Source: Pyrus communis (lineage: Eukaryota; Streptophyta; Magnoliopsida; Rosales; Rosaceae). From it: DNA of 64,000 nucleotides. Each line of letters starts with the position of its first letter. Position 1 is the first letter of the stretch. Positions 22,836 through 33,007 of this stretch are shown in pieces. The stretch is from assembly GCF_963583255.1 (NCBI RefSeq), contig NC_084811.1, positions 18,060,088 to 18,124,087 on the forward strand, read 5' to 3'. The notes beneath the pieces were generated by a model, which worked only from the letters and a program-made list of their open reading frames with translations, had not been told where the DNA came from and did no database searches. The position numbers and the translations under genes were made by a program.

Positions 22836-24137
22836 TGATAATTCATGTGTTTGATACATTTATACCATCCATTCCTAGTCCCTTTGTGTTATTTTTCAGT
22901 TAAACTAGTTGCATTTTACCCTCTTTTGTGTTAGTGTGCAGCTAATCGTATTTTGGAGTTTAGTTGAGGACAAATAAGGCAAAATGGTGCTAAAAGTGGA
23001 GAATTGAATAAGAATGCTAATGTAGACAAAGAATTAAAAGTGGAAACTGAATATGGTGATGAATATGACTCTTTATAAGACCAATAACAGAAATAAATAA
23101 ATAAATAAATAAAACATGGGAATTAAATGCCTAATTACTGGGATGTATTGGCAATCTGTAACAGCCTCTTTAACCTTATAAAACTAAGAGTTTTAGCCAC
23201 TTTTACACAAGCTTCCCTTTGGGGTCGCCCAGAGCTCTCTCCCTTCTCTTTCTTTAGCCCTTCTTCCAGAAATAAAACCCTATTTCCCTACATTATCCGC
23301 TACCATCGACGAAACCACGCAGCTGCGTTGTTCTTGGAGAAGTTCAACATCAAAATTGCTTCAAGGGGGTTTCTTCTATGAATTTTAATTTCACTCTTGT
23401 TGTTCTTGATTTTTATATATTTTGTAATCATGTTGTGTAATTAAGTTCATAGCTGGGGAATTCGATGTAGCCTTGCTAACCTAATCTACATTATTAAGTT
23501 AAAGTATTCAAATTACCAATATGTGTTCTTGTTTCATTCACTGATTTTATAGTGTAATTTGTTTGTTAATCTTAATGTTTGATCACCATTAGGGCTGCTT
23601 ATGAATTATTTGATCAAGGTTATAGTACACATCATGCTTAATCTTGGTGGACATATGAATGAATGAAGAAACTGCTATGCATACATCTTACCATGTGATT
23701 TCTTTGGTTCTTTGAAGTTTTCTTGTTCCTAATGGATTCTTATTTAGTAATCTAAGTTGAACATCAAAACTAGGTTGCAGATTAGGAGTTCTTGATCACA
23801 ACCACACATCAAATTAAATAAGTAAAACGAACCCTAGTCGCAGATTGGAGAGTTGAATGCGTTTTGACTTAATTTTCATGGAATTGGCTTGTAATGGTGA
23901 AATCGGTATCTCTAGTTCCATTCCCATCATTTATGAATCATTCTATTATTCATATTTACATTCTCTTGCATTTTAAGTTACTTTACTTCTCAAATCAAAA
24001 TCCAAACTCAATTTATGAGTTCCATTGTTTAGTTAGGGTTCACGTAATTTGTAAAGGTCTAATCAGTCCCTGTGGTTGGACACCCTTACTTGTGTCATTA
24101 TACTATCCTTATATTTGCACTTGAAAGAAACACAACA
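22836..24137 (+). repeat. 3' LTR of the non-autonomous Athila-like element
   Basis: It runs from TGATAATTCATGTGTTTG to GAAAGAAACACAACA and is colinear with 18783-20100. It has an (AAAT)n run near 23092 where the other LTR has poly-A. Confidence 0.9.
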
Positions 24138-24393
24138 ATTTTTTTTTTTTTTTTTAAATTGTAAAAATTCTTTTTTTCCCCTATAACTTCCTAAACCATT
24201 AAACATTACATAACATTAAGTAACATGAAATAACATTAAACAATATTAAACAACATTAAATAACATTAAATAACATTAAACAACATAAAAATAAAACATT
24301 TAACAACAAGAAACTTAAACAACATTTTTAAAAACATTTAACAACATAAATTATGTTTGAATTTAAGTTGTAGTTTTTAAATAATAAATTATG
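24138..24393. repeat. Poly-T and AACATTAAAT-type low-complexity repeat
   Basis: A run of T directly follows the LTR. From about 24203 to 24310 there are irregular repeats of AACATTAAATAACATTAAAC and variants. No gene is seen. Confidence 0.75.
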
Positions 24394-24700
24394 TTTGGCC
24401 CTATGACCTTTTGTCCCTCGGTTGGAGATGGTTTTTTGTGACAGGGCTAAAACAAGCCCCATGGCCCTTTGGCCTTCGGTTGGAGATGGAGGTAAATATG
24501 GCCCTGCACTGTTCATTAAAATATTAATATTCCGAAGGGTGGTCAAAGGACTTGTTTTAGCCCTCTGACCCTTTAAGATATTAATATTTTAATGAACAAT
24601 GCAGGGCCATATTTGCCTCCATCTCCAACCAAGGGCCAAAGGGCCATAGGGCTCGTTTTAGCCCTGTCACAAAAAACTATCTCCAACGGAGGGCCAAAGT
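24394..24700. mobile_element. Inverted-repeat (MITE-like) element with long arms
   Basis: The left arm (24394-24530) reads TTGGCCCTATGACC, CGGTTGGAGATGG, GACAGGGCTAAAACAAGCCC, then GGTTGGAGATGGAGGTAAAT. The right arm (24574-24700) is its near-complete reverse complement. The loop of about 40 bp is flanked by AATATTAATATT-type palindromic sequence. It has no coding capacity. Its transcript would form a long hairpin, a plausible small-RNA source. Confidence 0.75.
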
Positions 24701-25031
24701 TTAACATCCCACATCGCCTAGGGGAGTGATCGTTATATGTATATTCCTATCTCTACCTAGCATGAGGCCTTTTGGGAGCTCACTGGCTTCGGGTTCCGTA
24801 ACACGATATTGTCCGCTTTGGGTTTACCATTCCCTCACGGTTTTGTTTTTGGGAACTCACGAGCAACTTCCCAGTGGGTCACCCATCATGAGATTGCTCT
24901 CGCGCGCTACTCGCTTAACTTCGTAATTCCTACGGAACCCGAAGCCAGTGAGCTCCCAAAAGGCCTCGTGCTAGGTAGGGATGAGAATATACATATAAGG
25001 ATCACTCCCCTGGGCGATGTGGGACGTCACA
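24701..25031. mobile_element. Cassandra-like (5S-rRNA-related) element in foldback arrangement
   Basis: The left arm 24701-24800 (TAACATCCCACATCGCC... to ...GCTTCGGGTTCCGTA) is repeated in reverse at 24931-25031. The loop 24801-24930, read on the reverse strand, has the 5S-rRNA-like internal promoter: GAAGTTAAGCGAGTAGCGCG (box A type) and GATGGGTGACCCACTGGGAA (box C type). It then continues with Cassandra LTR sequence (CAAAACCGTGAGGG, AAAGCGGACAATATCGTGT). Cassandra elements are known to carry a 5S-like domain in their LTRs. Two LTR pieces in opposite directions sharing one 5S-like domain is a rearranged form. Confidence 0.8.
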
Positions 25032-25306
25032 GATGGCCTTAGAACTCTATTCTACACTCTTCAAAACAATGATTACAATATAATTAAGTGTCATTAATTG
25101 ATCAGTCAATAAATATTTGATACACAGAAACATATATTTAGTACATAGTAATATACAAACAAAACACTTAGTGCTACAAGTATTTCTTCATTACCTACTG
25201 TTTTTAAAAATTAATATTTGAAATAGTGATTATTTCTTAATAAATATTTTTAAAATAATAATTGTTTCTCAATAAATATTTTTAAAATATGACTATTTTT
25301 CTATTA
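25032..25306. other. AT-rich spacer, no gene seen
   Basis: It contains a short repeated motif (TTCTTAATAAATATTTTTAAAA and TTCTCAATAAATATTTTTAAAA at about 25233 and 25266). Nothing else is recognisable. Confidence 0.6.
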
Positions 25307-25733
25307 TGTTGTAATGTAATATGTGCATGGCCCACATGAATAGTTCTTTACTATTCATATGAAGAAAAATCAAATGGATTACTATTTATACACTATTCAT
25401 TTGAAGAAATTTTGTCAAGTGAATAGTGTAGCTACATTATTCTGTCGAATGAAAAACTCTATAAAGGAGGTTCATTCGTTCATTGTAAACGGAAAATTCA
25501 ATATCAAGGAAAGAGAGAAGAGAAGAGGAAAGAAGAGAGTTTGAAAGAAATTACCTGTGAGTTAGGCTAGAGAGAGAAAATAGTGAGAGTTATCATTGTA
25601 CTCCTATTATATCAGATAATGAAAGAAAGTACTACTGTTGTCTTGAGGACGTAGACACACTTGCCGAACCTCGTAAATGTTGTGTCTTATTTACTTTGTG
25701 TTCCATTGCACACATATCCTCAATTTTACAACA
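25307..25733 (+). mobile_element. Putative copia-type 5' LTR
   Basis: The segment starts near TGTTGTAATGTAATATGTGC, has a TATA-like TATAAAGG at 25460, and ends CAATTTTACAACA. It is followed by CATTATCAACACGAAAAGCT, resembling the (C/A)GTTATCAGCACGA primer-site context of Ale/Retrofit-type copia elements. No partner LTR was found in the window. The left boundary is uncertain by a few bases. Confidence 0.55.
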
Positions 25734-27316
25734 CATTATCAACACGAAAAGCTCTTGTGTCAATGGAAAGCACAACGCCATAAATCCAGTGAAGCACTAC
25801 CTATCTCTCACCTTTTGTCGGCTAGAATATCATAGATAAGAAGATCCTTTTACTTTATCTTCATACTTCTATACGACTAATTTTCTTAAAGTAAATATAC
25901 ATCTGATTATATAACTATTATTATTGGCAGTGAATGACATGTGAAAAGAAAATAATTGATTCAAAGTTAGGTGGTGCGGGTTTACACAAAAGTCAGTGAC
26001 TTAAGGCTTGTACAAAAATCTCACCAGGTCTCATTTATTCAAAATTCAAAAGGTGGAAATCATGCTGCTATGAATCTGAGGAAAAAGAGAAGAAAAATTG
26101 GACGTACTAAGGTGTTGACGAAAAAGGAAGAAATGGAAGCATAGTAAGTTAATATTTACTTTTTCCTTATCATTATTAATCTTGTTATTAATGTGATTGG
26201 TGTGGAATAATCGCCCTCATTCGTTACTATATAGGTGAATGGCACGGCACTATCGCCCTTCTTATAGTAACAATTATTATCTTTAAGTTTTGATATTTAT
26301 ATGAATGGTTCTAAATTAAAGCCCTTGTCACAATACTTACTTATTTAAAGCAATTTATTTGTAGTGGCTAGAATTACCACCCTCTACTTTAATTTACTTA
26401 TTGTACTACATTTTGTTATGATGAGTATATGCAGGACTCGAAGTTCCTTAATCAAATTAGAACCTAAAGTTTCTTGATCTTTATCATATAAAATGATTAG
26501 ACCTGAAGTTCCATCACATAATAAGATCGGATATGAAGTTCCTTGGTCTTCATCATATAAAAAGATTGGACCCGAAGTTCCTTGATTAAAATTAAAACCT
26601 AAAGTTTTTTAATCAATTGAGAAAGTAACGTTTCCTCAACTAAATTAAAGTAACGGCCATAAGCACCTCAGTCCATAGGCTATTAAATGAGGGCCATAAT
26701 TTCCTTGATTCATGTAAATGAGGGCCATAAGTTCCTTAATCCATTAAGTATGGGCATGAATTCCAAAAAATATGAATTTGAAAGGTCTAATAATGTCGAT
26801 CTCGAGAATAAATTTCAAGTACATATGTATAATGTTTTGACCTGAAGTTCAAAATATAAATAATGTTAAGAACTCGAAGTTCTAACACTTTTGTTTAGAC
26901 ATGTGTTTATATGGTATGAGTTAATTATCGCAAGTTCCGTCATACCTGGATTTCTTCCTTTTGGGAATAAGAAAATGGTAAACTTAGCAAAACTCGATTT
27001 CGTTACCATCAACATCTTATACAAGAGATACTTTCATGAATTTATAATGCCAGAGAATTCATGTGAAAGCAGATGATATTAGAAAAAGCCTTTGTTTAAA
27101 AACTCACTAAATCATATTCATGGAACTGAAAGTTTCCATCGTTTCTTCATTGATTCATATTAATGGAACCAGAAGTTTCCATAGTTTCCTATATCCAACA
27201 AACTTGAACCAGAAGTTTCAGAAATGTATAAAACTCGCAGAGATGAAGTTTTTCTATACATACGTATGCATACACATGAATTACAACTACAACAATAAAA
27301 AAATAAAAAAAAGCTT
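25734..27316 (+). mobile_element. Leader region of the decayed copia-like element, with degenerate repeats
   Basis: There are no long frames. From about 26430 to 27250 a short motif recurs: GACTCGAAGTTCCTTAATC, GACCTGAAGTTCCATC, GATATGAAGTTCCTTGGTC, GACCCGAAGTTCCTTGATT and later TGGAACCAGAAGTTTCC variants. The region sits between a putative LTR and a reverse-strand ORF remnant, so it is read as the untranslated leader of the element. Confidence 0.5.
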
Positions 27317-28140
27317 TCACAAAGGTTGTTTATATGAAGTTTCAATACTTGGCAGAACCCCAGAAGGGGGAGGCATTAGAGATTGATCATGTGAAGCCTC
27401 AGTACTTGGCAAAACTTCATAATGAAGAGGCACCGGAGGTTGATCATTTGAAACCTTTGTACTCGGTAGAACTCCAGACGGTGGAGGCAATGGATGCCTT
27501 CGAAATAAAGCCACTAACATTTGAAGGTCACTTTGAATTTGAGTTTCGGATTCCTGTAGTTGGTCGAGCTTTCTCTTCATGCTCGTCGAGTAATTATTTG
27601 CAAATGTGCAACTCTCTATTCTCGTGCTTGAACCCTCTAATTTCTTGTCAAAGGCTTGCCACCTCAGCCATTAGTGATTCAACTTGGCGAGTTTGAGCAA
27701 GTAGATGTTGGCCTATGTTGGATACAGAACTCGCACACTGAGTAATTATTTGCAAATGTGCAACTCTCTATTCTCGTGCTTGAACCCTCTAATTTCTTGT
27801 CAAAGGCTTACCACCTCAGCCATTAGTGATTCAACTTGGCGAGTTTGAACAAGTAGACGTTGGCCCATGTTAGATATAGAACTTGCACACTGAGTGCTGA
27901 AAGCCAAAGAGTCTTGAACAACCAATTCATCAAACCTTTTTTAAAGTATTCTTTTGTTTTTAAGAGTGAGAAGGTTCTTAGCTACTGTAGTAGTTATATC
28001 ATTCTTCATCACAGAGTCTCCAACCATAAGAGGACCATTATAGGATAAGAAGGATAAGTGCCATATATTGTCCTGAAGATGCACGTTTGCATCTTCCACA
28101 ACATTTAAACCAAAACAAGGATCAAATGGGCAAGCCATTT
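27317..28140 (-). pseudogene. Reverse-strand ORF remnant with coiled-coil character in the copia-like region
   Basis: On the reverse strand from 28138 the frame reads MACPFDPCFGLNVVEDANVH, then DNIWHLSFLSYNGPLMVGDS and KNLLTLKNKRIL to a stop near 27941. A helical region follows in other frames (27580 onward: MKRKLDQLQESETQIQSDLQ). The tail repeats a Pro-rich PPPSGVLPS(T/I)E motif at least twice. I recognise it only as a type of unnamed protein common in plant retroelement DNA. A 152-bp tandem duplication (27591-27894) breaks the coiled-coil part. The strand is opposite to the element's LTR and RT remnants. The function is unknown. Confidence 0.5.
27591..27894. repeat. Tandem duplication, 152-bp unit
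   Basis: TAATTATTTGCAAATGTGCA begins at 27591 and again at 27743. The two units run in parallel through CAAAGGCTT(G/A)CCACCTCAGC to CGCACACTGAG / TGCACACTGAG, with few differences. Confidence 0.9.
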
Positions 28141-29996
28141 TTAGAAATGATGAAAGAAAAAGAGATCAGATAAAGTGAAATCTCAAAAATACAACAGAAG
28201 CAATTTTCACAGGTGGGCAACTTTCTGAACATGCTTTTGGATACAATTGATGCCTCTATAAAAGAAGGAGCAACACAGCCGTTTGTTCAAAAATTAAAGA
28301 GACACCGCTATCCGGATTTCAAAAGCTAGATTTTTCTGAATAAAGTTCATTGGCACTTCTCAGATGCAATCTCAACTTTCTAGATACCAAGAACAACTCT
28401 GTCAAAATATCTTTGGCAAAGTTGAATCGCGTGAATTTTATTGTTCCAACTACACCACTATTGCCGACAAGCGTGAAGGAGATGGTCCTAACAGCATTAC
28501 TACCTGTTATTGGGAAATCCCTATATATGTCAACCTCCTTCCTTCATGATAAGGCAGAGCTCCAAAAATGTCTAACTCTTCTTCCTTGCCGAGAATGCAT
28601 CTTCAACAAAGTCTCTCAAAATACTCACATTTCCCCCTTTTTAAGAGCACATCTTTAAACAAGTCCTTCAAAATGCCAAACTCATTTTCTCAGCAAGAAA
28701 ATATTTTTGAATGAGAAGTTTTACATCAACATCAAATCATTCTATTTTTTTTCTTCAAGAGAAAAAGATCTCCTATCATCTGGGTCGAGAGCAAAAGTAT
28801 CTCATATCATACTTTTTCCCTTGTCTTTTCCTTTGCCCTTGCTCTTGCCTGCAAGACAAGGAGAAATAATGCAATCAGTCAGAACTTGAAATCAAACTTT
28901 ATGTTTGGAATTGATTTCTTGGAACTTTGCTTGATTTCTTACCTTGCATTGCCCTCAAATAGTCATCTTCAACTATTGTTGGAGCCAGGTTTCAAGTCAT
29001 CAATGTCGCAGAATAGTTGGTACGTTGTTGGCTCTTTACATTGAAGCTGCCAAGCATGAATGAGTCATTGAGAAATGATGTTTTGATGGACCATTCAAAG
29101 GCTAAGGTTGTGCTCCACTTTTGTTATGCAGAAGGATAAAACTGAAGGATCACCAATGAACTCATAGAAGTTCAAAGAGAGAAAATGAGTGGCTGATTAA
29201 GTGAATGGAAGACCAAAGTTCAATTTCAACCATTATTCTGTCTCATCAGTTTATATCATTCACATGATGTACAAAAAGGTAATCCAAATTTTAAAAAATT
29301 ACTAATTAATTACAAATTACAAAGATGCCACATGGGTTTAAGTCTCAAGAAGACAATCCATAGACTTGGCATTACTAAATTGTTGCATGCCGAAGCATGA
29401 CAGTCGTGTCTTATGCCTGAAGCATGACAAATGTATAGGTTCCAATGATCCAACTCCTAGAAGTGGAGATTAAAAAATCCAAGCTCTATAACGCTTTAGA
29501 GGTGGTTGTGATCCAAATTCTCAAAACAATTCATCTAATAAGAGATGATTGTCCTAGAAGAGACAATGTAAAGCCCCTAAAGAGGCAAGGATATCCAAAG
29601 TAATGAAATGCTTATAACTGTGCATGCGTATGCACATCAGAACTATGGGATCACGAATTGATGATAACCAATGTTAATATTGGTTTTTATATTAGCTACT
29701 AAATTCATCAATGAGCTGTGTTGATTTTGAGCCACGTTCTTTTGTTTGTCGACAAAAAGAAAAATTATTGGCCAAAATGTAAAAAGGCATTTCCATTACA
29801 ATTTAGTAAGAACGTGGAAAAATGGACCAAATGGTGTTGAACCCTGAAGGTGACATATGGGCATTTGTAATACACGAAACTACACTCACATGGTATGATG
29901 CAAGGTTCCTAGTTAAAACCTGAAATTGTAATACACTCCTGGAACATAATTTTTCATTGTGGAACTTGTTCATTTCAGCCCAAAACATCTCTCTAT
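28141..29996. other. Decayed copia-like internal region, no intact gene
   Basis: Only short frames occur and no domain was recognised with confidence. 28300-28700 probably holds the upstream region of the reverse-strand ORF. The segment is interrupted at 29997 by a hAT-like short element, and decayed copia sequence resumes at 42877. Confidence 0.45.
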
Positions 29997-30451
29997 TAGG
30001 GATGGCAATTCAAACCGTGAAACTCGATAACCGTGGATAACCAGCCGAATGAAATGGATTTGGGGATGAAAATTCGGTTATGGAGAAAACCCAAAAATAT
30101 TATTCGGTTATGGTTTCAGATATGGTTATAGGGGTCCCCGATTCATATTTATCCCCGAATCCAACCCGAATAATACATATATATATATATATATGTATGT
30201 ATATTCACCAAACCCATTACCATGAGAATTACAAAGGTTGCATTTTGTGAGAATGTTCAAAAGTTTTGAATAAAACCAATGAGAATCCAATGGTGCTTAT
30301 GGGAGATATCAAACATAAGCAAACATCATCAATGTAACTATTATATTATAATGACATTAGTATATATCATATTGTAATGTGTCAGTTGAACAAATATATT
30401 TTTGGTATTGACAAGGATGTATAACTGTTAAGTGATGGGGAATCCGTTACC

Positions 30452-32796
30452 TGATAGGAGCATATTCATGCGACTTAATTAGCTTGTTCTCGTGCATTTA
30501 TGTTGTGTTTATTTAGTTATTTTAGTGTTTAAGACCACTTTTGTGTATTTTCAGATTATAAGGCCAAAGTGTGCAAGAAGATGAAAATTGGAGTCTTTTG
30601 GAGCGAAAAAGGAATGAATGAGTTGAAGACTTGAAGAAACGACGAATTCCTACTCCAACGATGAATTCTTATCAAAACGAGGAATCCTACTCAAACAAGG
30701 TTTCCTATTTGAAGTAGGAAAGTTAACCCTAAGTTTCCCGTTTTGGTAACCTTTCCTAATCTAAACGTCCGTATTTTCTAGCCACTTTGTAGACCTTGTA
30801 GGTACTTTAGGACACAAAACAAAGGCCCTAGGTTCCTTATCCATCCTTGCCGTGCCCTTTTATTTTCTTCCTTTCCCTTGCCGTGCAAGGGAGGGCAATT
30901 TTGTCCTAGGGTTGCACTTAAAACACATGCTTTTAAACCCTAGCCGCACCTTTATAGTTATGTTTTAATTTCCTATTTTCGTAAGCCTTTGATTTAATTT
31001 TAAATAAGTTAGGGTTAGTTTTCTGAAATCATACATTTTTCCTAACCCTAGCCATAACCCTTTTTCTCCATTTTCAGCCGTCACCACCATCCCATAATTT
31101 CCCACCTAGCCGTGACTACACACATCCACCCTAATTCCCTTTTCAGCCACAAAACCTATTTTTGTTTTTCTAAGCCGTGGCTCCCATTAATCAAGGACCT
31201 TAAAAAAACCAAAAAAGGATCTCAGCCGCAACTTTTGATTCCATTCATCATTCACTCAAAATTACAACCAAGCCATTGCAGCCAATTCCCATTATTTTGC
31301 CGTGCCTTCCACCATATTATTATTCTCTCAACTCTCCCAAAAGCCGGGCATCATTGACCCTAATTTTAATCTAAGCCGTGAGTTCCCATTTATTTTAAGC
31401 AGCAGCCACCATATTCCGAGATTTCTAATCAGCCGCTGAGATCCATGCATTTAATTGATCAAACCATTCAGATTTTCACCCTAATTCAGCCCCTTACACA
31501 CTTATTTCCTCTCTAAACCGTAGCCACCATTATTCTCTTCTTTTTCCTCCCGAAATCAGCCGTAGCCTCCCTCAACAAAAAAAAAAAACCCTCACTGCCG
31601 TGCCTGCCCTACCATTCCAGCCACCTTCCCCCATCACTGCCGCAGCCATTCTACCACTCTCCACCACCTTACACACCTTCCTACACCACCACACAACCTT
31701 GCCGCACCATTAAACCACCATTAAACCATCCCTAAACCAGAAACACATCCAAAAACCACCCACAACCAATCTGCCGCAGCAAGGAGAAGAGGAAAAAGGA
31801 GCTTCGACGCGCACCAATTCACGTGGATTCGTTGGTCGTTCTAGGTGTAATCAATCCCTTGTGCTTTATGTTAAATTCATTTGTAATTCTCTTTTTGTGG
31901 ACATGAGAGGCTAAATCCCCCTAGTTAGCTAGGGGGTGATTCGAAACCATGATTATATATGTGAAATAAGTTGATTACTTCCAATTATCGTTGCATAAGT
32001 TTTGAATACAATTTTCTTAACCATTTGATTTAAAACTTATTCTTGTATGTTGATTGAGAGTGCACGCTTAATTTGCATGCTTGAATTTGATGCTAGGATA
32101 TAAGTTTGTTTCACCTAATCGTTATGAATTTATATTCACAAGTAGTGAAGGTTGCTAGTCACGATCATGTTAAGTAGATTCCTGGCAAGCGTATCATGCT
32201 TTTCATAGTTACAAATGCCTTGTCGATGCTTATGATTTCCAAAGAACGTAATGATTCTAACTTATATCTTTATCATGCTGTTCATATAGAGAATTTGTTA
32301 GGAATAATTTGTTTGCGATGCATATTCATCCAATTCAATGATTCTAGGGAAATCTGAAGGTTAATTTAAGCGGACCTAATTAACTTGGAGTGTCGAGGTT
32401 CACAACTTATTGGATTGATAATTGGAAATTGATTTACGTTGCATATATTTCATGTGTGGAGAAGAACCCCTTAGCTATTCCATCATCCATTGATTCATCA
32501 CAATTTTATCTTAAAATCTGTTTTCTTTACAATCTGCCCATTTAGTTTAGATTCGTCCAACCACAATCCCCCCATATTTTGTTGAGTCATAGTCATTCGT
32601 ATTTGTTTTATTTTGTGTTCTTTTAAGCATTTGGAGTCATAAACAATTCCAAATTAAGTTCTAGTTTCTGTTTGAGTCATTTCAAATTAGATTAGCACCC
32701 CTAGTTAATCCCCGGTTAGAACGATCCCTACTTACTTCATTACTACAATTGTCACAAATAGGGTTTAATTTGTGTGTCAACATAATTTTCACATCA
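30452..32796 (+). repeat. 5' LTR of the Athila-like element
   Basis: It runs from TGATAGGAGCATATTCATGC to AATTTTCACATCA, 2345 bp. It carries many copies of a GCCGTG/GCCGCA motif between 30848 and 31775. Short frames inside (such as 31112-31357) recur identically in the 3' LTR but have no sign of being genes. Confidence 0.95.
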
Positions 32797-32801
32797 AATT
32801 T

Positions 32802-32819
32802 TGGCGCCGTTGCCGGGGA
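32802..32819 (+). promoter_or_regulatory. Primer-binding site complementary to tRNA-Asp
   Basis: TGGCGCCGTTGCCGGGGA, 5 bp after the LTR end, is complementary to the 3' acceptor end of plant tRNA-Asp. This is the primer type described for Athila elements, and it sets the start of minus-strand synthesis. Confidence 0.9.
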
Positions 32820-33007
32820 TTAGCAAAGTTGCTAATCCCTTGTCTTGAGTCTTGTTTAAGTTGTTTAGTTTCTATTTTGTTTTAATTTTTGCACCGTTTG
32901 TGTGTGTTTTGTTTTTGTGCCGTGTGTGGCACCTTATTTCCTTACTTGTGCCGAGTCTATTAGATTGATTGCTAACCTTGTTTGCTCTTGTGTGCAGGTA
33001 CTAGTTT

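Larger units (their letters stand above)
18783..24137 (+). mobile_element. Non-autonomous Athila-like LTR retrotransposon
   Basis: Two LTRs (18783-20100 and 22836-24137) enclose 2.7 kb containing a primer-binding site, gag-like debris and a polypurine tract, but no protease, RT, RNase H or integrase. The primer site resembles the tRNA-Asp-type site of the Athila-like element at 32802. Two noncoding blocks after the gag remnant and a hairpin before the purine tract are shared with that element. Flanks are attta (18778-18782) and atttt (24138-24142), compatible with a decayed 5-bp target duplication. The internal polyA in the first LTR versus an (AAAT)n run in the second, plus scattered differences, indicate an older insertion. 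Confidence 0.85.

Noticed and set aside
24701..25031. Genuine 5S rRNA gene
   Set aside because: Only the internal-promoter part resembles 5S. The ends are Cassandra LTR sequence in inverted arrangement and no 120-bp complete gene is present.
31112..31357. 81-codon ORF repeated at 41078-41323
   Set aside because: It recurs only because it lies in both LTRs. The composition is low-complexity LTR sequence and there is no sign of a protein family.
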